A stretch of DNA of 64,000 bases from CAZLYF01 sp964586835 (GTDB lineage: Bacteria > Bacillota > Clostridia > Christensenellales > Aristaeellaceae): assembly GCA_964586835.1 (NCBI GenBank), contig CAZPIC010000002.1:62001-126000 (forward strand), in the 5' to 3' direction. Of this stretch, positions 17,583-25,807 are shown piece after piece. A program made the position numbers and the translations under genes. The first letter of the stretch is position 1; every line of letters begins with the position of its first letter. The notes beneath the pieces were generated by a model. That model was given only the letters and a program-made list of their open reading frames with translations. It was not told the origin of the DNA and made no database searches.

Positions 17583-18023
17583 GACACCCAGCCCCATAGG
17601 CTCCCCGTCGGTTTCTCAGCTCTCCAGCGGCGTCTCCTATCACACGTTGAGCGCGAACGAAACCTTGATGCCTCACGCCCTTTGAGCACGAAGGTCAGTG
17701 GGCTCTGTTAGGAGATTCCCGCAGAAATGGATGGCGGGAGGCTGCTGTGTTTAGCCTTTATCCGGGCCAGCTCCGCTGGAGCTGGCCCTTCTATGCCCCT
17801 GCATGGCGGTAGAAACTCCCTGTCAATCCGAAAGGGGAGCAACACCGGGGGAGCCGGTGTACCGTTTTGTGACCTGGTTGCTCATTTCCATGGATACGAC
17901 TCCCTTTTCGTGCTCAATGCATGGTAGGTACGCCGTTCACTTGCATTTGCCCATCCTTCGCAGTAGAATAAATACAATAAAAAAACAATCTGCGGCGACG
18001 CAGGGAAAAGACGGAGGCGTGCC
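17583..18023. other. Intergenic region before tyrosine phenol-lyase
   Basis: No gene is recognisable in these 441 bases. A perfect 11-bp hairpin (GGGCCAGCTCC, loop GCT) lies at 17764-17788 and is followed by only a short pyrimidine stretch (TTCT), so it is at best a weak terminator for the preceding genes. The tpl promoter lies at 17941-17969. No leader peptide resembling TnaC was seen. Confidence 0.45.
17941..17969 (+). promoter_or_regulatory. Promoter for tyrosine phenol-lyase
   Basis: The -35 box TTGCAT (17941-17946) and -10 box TAGAAT (17964-17969) are 17 bases apart, about 55 bases upstream of the coding start, with an AT-rich stretch downstream. Confidence 0.65.
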
Positions 18024-19421
18024 ATGCTAGACAGGCGATATCCAGCGGAGCCTTTCCGCATCAAATCGGTGGAGACCATCCGCATGAACACCCGGGAAGA
18101 GCGACAAGAGATCATCCGAAAAGCAGGGTACAACACCTTTCTGATCGACTCTCAGGACGTCTACATCGACCTTCTGACCGACTCCGGTACCAATGCCATG
18201 TCCGACCGCCAGTGGGCAGGACTGATGCTGGGTGATGAAGCCTATGCGGGAAGTCGAAACTGGCACCACCTGGAAGACACAGTGCGCGAGCTATTTGGCT
18301 TTTCTTATGTCGTGCCCACGCACCAGGGACGGGGCGCAGAAAATCTCCTGAGTCGCATCGCTATCCAGCCCGGGCAGTACGTACCTGGCAACATGTACTT
18401 CACCACCACTCGCTATCACCAGGAGGCAAACGGCGGCATCTTCTACGACATCATCCGGGACGAAGCACACGATGCTGAGGCGGAGCTGCCCTTCAAAGGG
18501 GACGTCGACCTGAACAAGCTTACAGCTCTGGTTGACAGCGTGGGAGCGTCTGGGATCGCCTATGTATGCATCGCCATCACGGTCAACCTGGCGGGTGGCC
18601 AGCCAGTATCCATGGCCAATATGCGCGCGGTGCACGCCTATTGTCGTCGGATGGGCATTCGACTTTTTATGGATGCCACCCGCTGTGTAGAAAATGCCTA
18701 CTTCATCAAGGAGCGCGAGCCCGGTTACCAGGACAAATCCATCCGCGACATCGTCCGTGAGCAGTTCAGCTATGCTGACGGTTGCACGATGTCCGGAAAG
18801 AAAGACTGCATTGCCAACATCGGGGGTTTCCTGTGCCTCAATGACGAGGAGCTCTTTCAGGCAGCCAGGGAGTTGGTGGTGGTCTTTGAAGGCATGCCTT
18901 CCTATGGAGGCATGACCGGCCGGGATATGGAAGCCATGGCCATCGGGCTTCAGGAATCCATGCAAGAGGAGTACATCGAGCACCGGGTGAAGCAGGTACG
19001 CTATCTGGGCGACCTTCTGTCCGAGCATGGCGTACCCATCGTACGCCCGGTGGGCGGTCATGCGGTGTTCCTGGACGCCCGCAGGTTCTGCCCTCACCTG
19101 CAGCAAATCCAATTTCCTGCCCAGTCTCTGGCGGCTGCCATCTACGTGGAAGGAAGCGTGCGCTCCATGGAGCGTGGGATCGTGTCTGCCGGCCGTAACA
19201 GGGACACCGGGGAAGACCATGCTCCCAGGCTTGAGACCGTGCGGTTGACCATTCCGCGCAGGGTTTACACCTACAGCCACATGGACCTGGTAGCCAACAC
19301 CCTTATCAGTCTGTTCAGCCGCAGAGAGGAGATTCCGGGGCTCAGGTGGATCTACGAACCCAAACAGCTTCGGTTTTTCACAGGCCGCTTCGAGCCGATT
19401 GAAAAGCCCCTGCAGTCATAG
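18024..19421 (+). CDS. tpl: Tyrosine phenol-lyase (beta-tyrosinase)
   Basis: A 465-residue PLP enzyme that splits L-tyrosine into phenol, pyruvate and ammonia. It matches known tyrosine phenol-lyases over its full length: YPAEPFRIKSVETI, LTDSGTNAMSDRQWAG, the substrate loop PTHQGRGAENLL, the PLP lysine in DGCTMSGKKD, and LRFFTGRF near the C-terminus. In that last motif Phe occupies the place of the tryptophanase-specific His, favouring tyrosine phenol-lyase over tryptophanase. GGAGG precedes the ATG at 18024. No tyrosine permease is adjacent. The gene has its own promoter and appears to be a single-gene unit. Phenol release is a trait of some gut anaerobes. Confidence 0.94.
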   Translation: MLDRRYPAEPFRIKSVETIRMNTREERQEIIRKAGYNTFLIDSQDVYIDLLTDSGTNAMSDRQWAGLMLGDEAYAGSRNWHHLEDTVRELFGFSYVVPTHQGRGAENLLSRIAIQPGQYVPGNMYFTTTRYHQEANGGIFYDIIRDEAHDAEAELPFKGDVDLNKLTALVDSVGASGIAYVCIAITVNLAGGQPVSMANMRAVHAYCRRMGIRLFMDATRCVENAYFIKEREPGYQDKSIRDIVREQFSYADGCTMSGKKDCIANIGGFLCLNDEELFQAARELVVVFEGMPSYGGMTGRDMEAMAIGLQESMQEEYIEHRVKQVRYLGDLLSEHGVPIVRPVGGHAVFLDARRFCPHLQQIQFPAQSLAAAIYVEGSVRSMERGIVSAGRNRDTGEDHAPRLETVRLTIPRRVYTYSHMDLVANTLISLFSRREEIPGLRWIYEPKQLRFFTGRFEPIEKPLQS

Positions 19422-19772
19422 ACCGCTGGGAAAAATAAAAACCTTCTGCCGCGGACGCCATGCCAGGGCGTCCGTCGTTCGCGCCCGGCACAGGGTACGT
19501 CTCCCGCTTCATCGCCTTCATGCAGCGGCCAAAGGGCGCTGTGCCCTTTTGGCTCAAAGTGATGCAACTCCCACCCGTTCGCTGAACCTTCCGGGCCTGC
19601 CCCATCTGAAGTTGATTGCAGGCCATGCGTTTGGGCGCTCAGGAGCACCGTGCCGTAAAGCATCCTGCAGTGCTGCCCATCGACAGGCATGCACACCCTC
19701 CCTTTCTTGACAGGGTTTTCCTTCGCAGGCACAATGTGCCTATTATTATGGGGAAGGAAGACAAACCGCACG
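19422..19772. other. Intergenic region between tpl and the MATE gene
   Basis: These 351 bases hold no recognisable gene. Two hairpins are visible: CGGACGCC/GGCGTCCG at 19452-19474, and an imperfect one built on AAAGGGC/GCCCTTT at 19528-19553 that runs into TTTT. The second could end tpl transcription. The MATE promoter follows at 19707. Confidence 0.45.
19707..19735 (+). promoter_or_regulatory. Promoter for the MATE efflux gene
   Basis: A perfect -35 box TTGACA (19707-19712) with a 17-base spacer and CACAAT as -10 (19730-19735) lies 38 bases upstream of the chosen MATE start. Confidence 0.6.
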
Positions 19773-21152
19773 ATGTCCGCAAAGAAAGTTGACCTGACAC
19801 AGGGGGGGATTTTCAGGAAACTGCTCCTGGTAGCCGTCCCGATTATGAGCACCCAGCTCATGCAAATGGCTTACAACCTGACCGATATGTTCTGGCTTGG
19901 GCGCATGGAACAATCGGTCATGGCTGTGGCAGCTGGCGGTCTGGCCGGTATGTTTCTATGGCTGAGCATGGCGCTTCTGATGATTGGGCGCATGGGTTCA
20001 GAGATCGGCACTTCGCAGAACCTGGGGCGCAGGGATGCCGCCGCTGCACGCAGCTATGCAGAGAACTCCACCAGAATTGCATTGATCCTTGGTCTTGCGT
20101 ATGGTCTTGTACTGATGATCTTCGCAAACCCGCTGGTAGCCATGCTACAGGTCAGCGACCCGTTTGTCTTTGACAACGCGACCCTCTATCTGCGCATTGT
20201 GGGCACGGGTATCCCCTTAACCTATGTTTCCGCTGCCATCACCGGCGCCTTTAACGGTGCCGGCAACTCGCGCCGAAGTTTCTACGCGAATGCCGCAGGG
20301 CTCCTCGCCAACATGGCGCTCGATCCGCTGATGATCCTGGTCTGGGGCTGGGGGGTGGCCGGAGCCGCCATCGCGACGGTTCTCGCACAGGGCATTGTAT
20401 GCGCGCTTTTTGTCTGGTCTGTGAAGCGGCATCCGCACAGGCCCTTCGAACGATTCCGTCTGTTAGGCCGCATAGGTCGTGACAGGATCCAGCAGATCCT
20501 GCGCTGGAGTTTGCCGGTGGCCTTGGAAAGCGGTGCCTTCACCGCACTTGCCATGGTGGTCACCGGGATGGTGTCTGCCTGGTACGGCGAAACCGCCGTG
20601 GCTGTTCAACGCGTGGGCAGCCAGATAGAATCGCTCTCCTGGCTCATCGGCGGTGGCTTTTCTTCCGCCGTAACGGCATTCACCGGCCAGAACTACGGCG
20701 CGCTCAAATGGGCTCGTATCCGCAGGGGATACCGTATCGCGCTTGCCTCCCTGCTGGCCTGGGAGGCAGTGGTGATGCTACTCCTTGTGTTTGGCGGGAG
20801 GTTCTTCTTTTCTCTTTTTCTCAAAGAACCGCCCCATATCCTGGACATGGGGGAGACCTACCTGCGTATCCTTGCTGGCTGTTCCCTGTTCATGGCTCTT
20901 GAGGGAGCCTGCGCCGGTGCTTTCCGGGGCATGGGTCAAACCCTGCCGCCCAGCATCTGCAGTATTTCCGCCAATCTTCTCCGTCCAATATTGTGCTGGT
21001 TCTTCGCTGGCTGGATGGGCTTAAATGGCCTCTGGCTGGGGATTACGGTTTCCGCAGCTTTGCGCGGCCTGCTCATGTTCATCTGGTATACAGCCTATGA
21101 GCGCCGTCTACCCCTGACGGACGCACACGAAGCGGTTGCTGCAGCTCATTAG
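19773..21152 (+). CDS. MATE-family multidrug/metabolite efflux protein
   Basis: A 459-residue integral membrane protein with about twelve hydrophobic segments in two halves. The N-terminal LLLVAVPIMSTQLMQMAYNL and TDMFWLGRME and the mid-protein TGAFNGAGNSRRSF are typical of the NorM/DinF group, which export drugs or metabolites using Na+ or H+ gradients. The ATG at 19773 is preferred to the longer frame because the promoter at 19707-19735 would place the transcript start after the earlier ATG. GGGGAAGGA lies upstream, rather distant. Nothing nearby indicates a substrate; export of a phenolic product of tpl is conceivable but unsupported. Confidence 0.9.
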   Translation: MSAKKVDLTQGGIFRKLLLVAVPIMSTQLMQMAYNLTDMFWLGRMEQSVMAVAAGGLAGMFLWLSMALLMIGRMGSEIGTSQNLGRRDAAAARSYAENSTRIALILGLAYGLVLMIFANPLVAMLQVSDPFVFDNATLYLRIVGTGIPLTYVSAAITGAFNGAGNSRRSFYANAAGLLANMALDPLMILVWGWGVAGAAIATVLAQGIVCALFVWSVKRHPHRPFERFRLLGRIGRDRIQQILRWSLPVALESGAFTALAMVVTGMVSAWYGETAVAVQRVGSQIESLSWLIGGGFSSAVTAFTGQNYGALKWARIRRGYRIALASLLAWEAVVMLLLVFGGRFFFSLFLKEPPHILDMGETYLRILAGCSLFMALEGACAGAFRGMGQTLPPSICSISANLLRPILCWFFAGWMGLNGLWLGITVSAALRGLLMFIWYTAYERRLPLTDAHEAVAAAH

Positions 21153-21232
21153 AGGATCAAGCAGCCTTTCCATGCTCACTGGCGTTCGGGTGAATCCTGT
21201 CAAAGCTGACTGCGTTCGCTTCAGCGGACAAG

Positions 21233-22051
21233 TTATGTTTTCAAGTTCTGGCTGCTGCCTTCGCCCACAGTACTTTCGTCCTTCCTTCGATTGGGGAGGT
21301 TCTTCTTTTCCATAGGCAGACCGGGCTGTCCTAACATCGGTTTTTCGGTGGCCCGGTCCAGCTTCGCCCGTTCCTCTGGCGTCAGGTCACGCCACGCACC
21401 CCTTGCTAGCTCCCCCAGCAAAATCCCTGCGTACTCGGTGCGCGTGAGTCTGAGGACTCTGTGGCCGATGGTTTCGGCCATCCTGCGTATCTGACGGTTT
21501 CTTCCCTCCCGGATCACAAGCGAAACATCGGTGAATGCGTCCTCCCGTCTTTGCAATACAAGCTTTGCGGGAGCTGTCTTTCTGCCCTCCAACAGGATTC
21601 CGCTGCGCAACAGGTCCAGGTCCTCGTCCGCCACCCGTCCCGCAAGGCGGACAAGATAGGTCTTCTCCACGCGGTAGCGCGGATGGGACAGCCGTTCCGT
21701 CAGATCCCCATCATTGGTCAGCAAGAGAAGTCCCTCGCTGTCGAGGTCCAGGCGACCTATGGGATACAGCCGCTCCGGGAACCCCCTAAAGCGATCCATC
21801 ACAGTCGGCCGACCCTGCGGATCACTCGCGGTCGTCACCTCACCAAGGGGCTTATGATAAAGGACCACGCGCTTTCGGCTCTCGGGAATGATCTGCTTTC
21901 CACAAAAACTCACGACATCTCCGGGCCCTACCCTGGTACCCATTTCCCGCACGATCCGACCGTTGACCGCAATTTGTCCTTCGGCAATCAAGTCTTCAGC
22001 AGCACGGCGGCTAGCGATGCCGCAGGAAGCGATATATTTCTGCAGGCGCAT
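21233..22051 (-). CDS. rluB: rRNA pseudouridine synthase, RluB/RsuA family
   Basis: A 272-residue enzyme that isomerises a uridine of ribosomal RNA. An N-terminal S4 RNA-binding domain (MRLQKYIASCGIASRRAAED) is followed by the catalytic domain, with the nucleophile Asp in YPIGRLDLDSEGLLLLTNDG and the NRQIRRMAETIGHRVLRLTR motif. The C-terminal tail from about residue 235 is basic and low in complexity. The ATG at 22051 starts exactly at the S4 domain. It lies 25 bases downstream of the zinc-type binding protein, so they may share a transcript despite unrelated roles. Confidence 0.9.
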   Translation of the reverse strand: MRLQKYIASCGIASRRAAEDLIAEGQIAVNGRIVREMGTRVGPGDVVSFCGKQIIPESRKRVVLYHKPLGEVTTASDPQGRPTVMDRFRGFPERLYPIGRLDLDSEGLLLLTNDGDLTERLSHPRYRVEKTYLVRLAGRVADEDLDLLRSGILLEGRKTAPAKLVLQRREDAFTDVSLVIREGRNRQIRRMAETIGHRVLRLTRTEYAGILLGELARGAWRDLTPEERAKLDRATEKPMLGQPGLPMEKKNLPNRRKDESTVGEGSSQNLKT

Positions 22052-22076
22052 ACCAATCGCTGCCCTCCCCTGAGCC

Positions 22077-22964
22077 TCACTCACCGCCCAGGGCCAAGAG
22101 GAGGGTTTCCATGTTTCTGATCGTTCCTTCCTCATAACCCCGGGGATCGCCGTCTCCCGTCACCAGGGGATCCAGCTCGTACACCTGCGCCCCGGTCTCT
22201 GTGACAATGGCGCGGACTGCCGCGTCACTGTACTGTGGCTCTGTAAACAACGGAGGCGTTCCGGCCTTCTGTATCCTTTCCACCAGGTCGGACAACATCT
22301 TCGGCGACAGCGCCTCATCCGGCTCGATGGCGACAACGGCAATGACATTCAAGCCATAGGCCTCCGCAAAATAGGGGAAGGCCTCATGAAAGGTAACGAT
22401 GTCCCTGCGTTTGAGTGCCACAAGCCCTGTGCGGACCACCTCATCCAGCGATCTGAGCGCACGGGCAAAGGCTTCGGCATTTGCTTGCAGCTCAGCAGCC
22501 CTGTCGGGCAGCAGAGCAGACAGCTCACGTCCAATGGTCAGCGACATGGCAGCCGCGTTTCTGGGATCCAGCCAGATGTGTGGGTTGATCCCGTCCTCGC
22601 CATGGACTGAGGGAAGCAGGGCAATCCCTTCAGAACCATCAATCACCGGCAGGTCTTCATACTGCTCCCTGATTTGATCAAGCCAGGTTTCCATGCCTGC
22701 GCCATTGATCACCAGGGCGTCCGCCTCCGAAAGCGTCCGCATATCCTCCGTCGTTAACTGATAGTCGTGCAGACAGCCTGTTGTGGGCGGCGTCAGGTTG
22801 ACAGCCCTGATTCCATCCAGGCCCGAACCCACGTTGAGCGTGAACAGATAGACTGGGTAAAAGGATGCGACAACAGTGAACTCTCCGCTGCCTGCCCCGA
22901 AAGCCGGGACTACCATGACCATCACCATCGCCATGGCGACCAGGCTCAGCATGCTTCTTTTCAT
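22077..22964 (-). CDS. Metal ABC transporter substrate-binding protein (ZnuA-like)
   Basis: A 295-residue secreted metal-binding protein with a signal peptide (MKRSMLSLVAMAMVMVMVVP, cleaved near AFGAGS). Likely metal ligands are visible in GCLHDYQLTTED, NPHIWLDPRN and TFHEAFPYFAEAYG, plus a C-terminal Glu/Asp in LFTEPQYSD. This pattern fits zinc or manganese importers of the cluster A-I family. The His-rich loop of classic ZnuA is absent. No permease or ATPase gene is next to it, so it must work with components encoded elsewhere. GGAGG lies five bases before the ATG at 22964. Confidence 0.9.
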   Translation of the reverse strand: MKRSMLSLVAMAMVMVMVVPAFGAGSGEFTVVASFYPVYLFTLNVGSGLDGIRAVNLTPPTTGCLHDYQLTTEDMRTLSEADALVINGAGMETWLDQIREQYEDLPVIDGSEGIALLPSVHGEDGINPHIWLDPRNAAAMSLTIGRELSALLPDRAAELQANAEAFARALRSLDEVVRTGLVALKRRDIVTFHEAFPYFAEAYGLNVIAVVAIEPDEALSPKMLSDLVERIQKAGTPPLFTEPQYSDAAVRAIVTETGAQVYELDPLVTGDGDPRGYEEGTIRNMETLLLALGGE

Positions 22965-23035
22965 AGGTCCCTCCATCTAAGGCTCAGACACGGCGACCGT
23001 TCAGCGCTGCGTTCGCCTGATTCGCGCCCTGTCTC

Positions 23036-23048
23036 CTTCAGTATAGCA
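23036..23048 (-). promoter_or_regulatory. Candidate extended -10 promoter for znuA-like/rluB genes
   Basis: On the minus strand TGC is followed directly by TATACT (plus 23040-23048), about 75 bases before the binding-protein start. The -35 region is poor, so this would depend on the extended -10. Confidence 0.4.
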
Positions 23049-23116
23049 TCAGACAGCGTCTCCGAACAGGTTCTGCGGTGCAGGCTGCATCTGGCTAAAA
23101 GCGTCAACAGCGTCCC

Positions 23117-23145
23117 TTGACACCGCATTTCCTGGTTTCTATAAT
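23117..23145 (+). promoter_or_regulatory. Perfect consensus promoter for tRNA-Leu
   Basis: TTGACA (23117-23122), a 17-base spacer and TATAAT (23140-23145) form an exact sigma-A consensus, ending 12 bases before the tRNA. Confidence 0.9.
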
Positions 23146-23157
23146 GAGCCCGCACCT

Positions 23158-23244
23158 GCCGGTGTGATGGAATTGGCAGACGTAGTGGACTCAAAATCCG
23201 CCGCTGGCGACAGCGTGCCGGTTCGAATCCGGCCACCGGCACCA
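23158..23244 (+). tRNA. tRNA-Leu (anticodon CAA)
   Basis: A class II tRNA with acceptor stem GCCGGTG/CACCGGC, a D-arm, an anticodon loop CTCAAAA reading CAA, a long variable arm and the T-arm with GGTTCGAATCC. The CCA end is encoded (23242-23244). It decodes UUG. Confidence 0.95.
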
Positions 23245-23246
23245 CC

Positions 23247-23280
23247 AACAGGGTTGTTGCGCGCAACAACCCTGTTTTTA
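23247..23280 (+). terminator. Terminator after tRNA-Leu
   Basis: A perfect 15-bp stem (AACAGGGTTGTTGCG and its complement, with no unpaired loop beyond the fold) is followed by TTTA, directly after the tRNA CCA end. Confidence 0.85.
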
Positions 23281-23502
23281 GGCGTTTGGCTGGACGTAGC
23301 GGCTCGCCCCGTCCTCTGCTTTCGATCGCTGTGCGATTTACTATGCGTTCGCTTCCCGGCACAGCATGTTCTCCTGTGATGCGCCAAAGCTGCGCAGGCG
23401 ATCGTTGCCGTCGACAAACCCTCTTGTGTCACTGACGGAGTTCAGCGCCGTGCGCTTCACGCAGCCCGGGGCAGCGGGTTTAAACCCTCATGGCTGCACG
23501 TC

Positions 23503-23916
23503 TTACGCCTCGGGACGGGACTGGAGATAAGCGTTTGTCTTGTCGATCAGTGCCGGGTAGGGGCCGTAGGGTATGAGGGGGGGCACAAAGACACACAAGA
23601 GTGTCAGCGTCCTGTCCTGGCTCGTGTTGACGCATTCGTGGGTCTCGCCTGCCCGGGCATGTACAAGCCCCATGGGCGGCACCTGCAGCCTTTTCTTTCC
23701 GATGACGGCTTCACCGCCGATATCGAAGTATATATATTCGTCAAATGCCTCATGAAGGTGCCCCGGAGACATGCCTCCGGGCGGCACGGTGGTGTGTACG
23801 ATGGAAAGCCGTTCTTCCCCGGTTGTCTGCGGAGATACGACAAGGCGCACCTCCCTTGACGAGGCCCCCTCGCCAAAGGCCTGGTACGGAAAAGACCTGA
23901 TATCAAACAGGGTCAT
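23503..23916 (-). CDS. Cupin-domain protein, last gene of the large catabolic operon
   Basis: A 137-residue single-domain cupin. PGGMSPGHLHEAFDEYIYF contains the first cupin motif with two His, a Glu nearby and likely metal-binding geometry; ARAGETHECVN supplies the second-motif His. Small cupins of this kind can be sugar isomerases, epimerases or regulators. It starts with ATG at 23916, 21 bases after the transketolase subunit gene, with GAGGAGG upstream. Its place at the end of a sugar operon suggests an isomerase-like role (inference), but no substrate can be assigned. Confidence 0.75.
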   Translation of the reverse strand: MTLFDIRSFPYQAFGEGASSREVRLVVSPQTTGEERLSIVHTTVPPGGMSPGHLHEAFDEYIYFDIGGEAVIGKKRLQVPPMGLVHARAGETHECVNTSQDRTLTLLCVFVPPLIPYGPYPALIDKTNAYLQSRPEA

Positions 23917-23936
23917 ACCGCCCTCCTCCTCTTTCT

Positions 23937-24920
23937 TTATGTTCTCCCCGCCGCCATCGCAAGCAGGTCTTTCGCTTCCCGGAGGATCGCGCCAGCAGTG
24001 ATCCCGTACATCTCAAGCAGATCTCTTAAGTCGCCAGACCATCCGTAACGATCGTTAACGCCGACAAAGCGCAGGGGGGTCGGACAGTGTCTTCCCAGGC
24101 ACTCTGCGATGGCAGACCCAACGCCTCCTCGGATGTTTCCATTCTCCGCGCAGACCACACGACCGGTTTTCCGGGCAGACCGAATCACTGTCTCCTCGTC
24201 AAGCGGCTTGATGGCCGTAATATTGACCACCTCGGCTGATATGCCTTCCGCTTCCAGCACGTTTGCTGCCTCCAACGCGCGTGGCACCATGATGCCTGAA
24301 GCCATCAGCGATAGATCAGACCCTTTCTTGAGTACAGTGGAGCGGTCAAGGCTGAACGAGGTTCCCTCTGGAACAAAACGCCCTTCATACTCCGGCAGAT
24401 CGCCCCGCACAGAGCGCAGGTATACCGGCCCCTGACAGCGGACAGCTTCCCTCAGCGCCTGTGAAAACTCAAAGGGATCCGCCGTTTCGACGACCCTCAT
24501 CCCAGGGATGGATCGCATGATCGCGATGTCGTTGATGGATTGATGCGTGGCCCCAGTGTTCGGTGTGGTCATGCCGCTGTAACACCCCACCAGCTTCACG
24601 TTGGCCTGCGCATACCCTGCCTGAATGTACACCTGGTCGCAGGCGCGCCTGGCAAGAAAGCAGCTAAACAGCGGTACCACAGGGATCCTGCCACAGCGTG
24701 AGACTGCAAAAGCAAAAGAAACGGCTGCCTGTTCAGCAATCCCGCAGGTAACATACCTGTCCGGGAAAGCGTCCCTGAACGCAATCGCGTTGGTTGCGGT
24801 CCCCGTTTCCGCATCCACCACGACCAGATTCGGGTTTTCATGCCCTATCTCCACCAGGGTCTCCGCCAGGGCAGCACGGAACCCTCCCAGCGAACTGCCG
24901 TACATCATTTTTCCGCCCAT
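23937..24920 (-). CDS. Transketolase, C-terminal subunit (split transketolase)
   Basis: A 327-residue protein containing the pyrimidine-binding and C-terminal domains of transketolase. It has the thiamine-contacting Glu in VTCGIAEQAAVSFAFAVS, RRACDQVYIQAGYAQANVKL, and the C-terminal transketolase_C fold from about residue 195. Together with the adjacent subunit it makes a complete thiamine-diphosphate enzyme that moves two-carbon ketol units. I chose the ATG at 24920 because GGAGGAG is eight bases upstream; it overlaps the N-terminal subunit gene. A later ATG at 24908 overlaps the stop as ATGA and is also possible. Confidence 0.9.
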   Translation of the reverse strand: MGGKMMYGSSLGGFRAALAETLVEIGHENPNLVVVDAETGTATNAIAFRDAFPDRYVTCGIAEQAAVSFAFAVSRCGRIPVVPLFSCFLARRACDQVYIQAGYAQANVKLVGCYSGMTTPNTGATHQSINDIAIMRSIPGMRVVETADPFEFSQALREAVRCQGPVYLRSVRGDLPEYEGRFVPEGTSFSLDRSTVLKKGSDLSLMASGIMVPRALEAANVLEAEGISAEVVNITAIKPLDEETVIRSARKTGRVVCAENGNIRGGVGSAIAECLGRHCPTPLRFVGVNDRYGWSGDLRDLLEMYGITAGAILREAKDLLAMAAGRT

Positions 24921-25807
24921 ACGCCCAACTCCTCCATGCAGGTCCTGTAGAGATCCCGGTCCAGATGCCCTGCATGCCAGTGCACAGCGTCCGCTTCCAT
25001 GAATGAGATCCCGGCGCCCTTGATGGTATCGCACAGGATGACCCTCGGCTTACCGGGCGCGGTGGCTGGATCCCTGCACCGGAGCAGCGTCTTGCGCAGC
25101 GCCGCAACATCATGTCCGTCCACTCGCTCAACGTACCAGCGGTACGCCTGCCAGCGGTCCTCGAAAGGTTCAAGGTCACAGACCTCCATGGTGCTTGAAG
25201 AAATGATGTACTTGTTGTAGTCCACAATGCACAGAAGATTGTCGAGCCCAAGCTGCGCGGCCAGGGCTGCCCCCTCCCAAGTCTGTCCCTCAGTACATTC
25301 TCCATCTCCGACCAGCACGTACACGCGCCTGTCCCGCTGCCCGTCGCGCTTCATGCACCAGGCATAGCCGCAGCCGTTGCTGAGTCCCATGCCCAGCGAC
25401 CCGGTCGGCGCTTCGATCCCCGGAAGATCCATATTGCAGTGTTCCTGCAGCAGTTTCCCCGCTACGTTGAAATCCGTAAACAACCTGTTCCTGTGAAAGT
25501 ACCCTCTCCAGGCCATCGCTGCATAGAGAAGTCCAGCGCAGTGCCCCTTTCCCAGTACCATCACATCGCGCCCGTCCCAATCAGGGGCTTCAGGGCGCAG
25601 GCGCAAGGCGTCGCCATACAGCACGGCCATGATGTCCGCTGCGCTGAGCTCCCCGCCCAGATGGCTGCTGCCCGTCCCCGAACAATACGTCAAGCCGATG
25701 ACATCACGCCTGAGCTGAAGGGCAAAGTCTTTCAGTTCCGCCTCGGACATCCCTTGCCTGTATCTGCTGATCACGGGAATGAACGCCGGGTTCTCATACC
25801 CCTCCAT
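24905..25807 (-). CDS. Transketolase, N-terminal subunit (split transketolase)
   Basis: A 300-residue pyrophosphate-binding half of transketolase. The His in GTGSSHLGGELSAADIM and the thiamine-diphosphate motif GDGECTEGQTWEGAALA followed by DYNKY (GDG...N) are intact. It pairs with the next gene; the coding regions overlap. The ATG at 25807 has GGAGGAGGGG upstream and overlaps the E1 beta gene by 14 bases, so translation is coupled through this part of the operon. Split transketolases are common in Bacillota and can serve specialised sugar or sulfosugar routes rather than the central pentose pathway. Confidence 0.92.
   Translation of the reverse strand: MEGYENPAFIPVISRYRQGMSEAELKDFALQLRRDVIGLTYCSGTGSSHLGGELSAADIMAVLYGDALRLRPEAPDWDGRDVMVLGKGHCAGLLYAAMAWRGYFHRNRLFTDFNVAGKLLQEHCNMDLPGIEAPTGSLGMGLSNGCGYAWCMKRDGQRDRRVYVLVGDGECTEGQTWEGAALAAQLGLDNLLCIVDYNKYIISSSTMEVCDLEPFEDRWQAYRWYVERVDGHDVAALRKTLLRCRDPATAPGKPRVILCDTIKGAGISFMEADAVHWHAGHLDRDLYRTCMEELGVWAEK

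Noticed and set aside
17764..17788. Perfect hairpin as a strong terminator
   Set aside because: Only TTCT follows the stem, so I do not call a rho-independent terminator; it is mentioned only within the intergenic entry.
17583..18023. A TnaC-like leader peptide upstream of tpl
   Set aside because: No short frame with an internal Trp or Tyr control codon and ribosome site was found in the 441-base region.
18291..19280. A 329-codon minus-strand frame opposite tyrosine phenol-lyase
   Set aside because: The plus-strand gene is an unambiguous full-length match to its family; the antisense frame is compositional.
23477..23490. Short palindrome GGGTTTAAACCC as a terminator of the large operon
   Set aside because: Twelve bases without a loop or T-run cannot form a useful terminator; the operon end signal remains unidentified.
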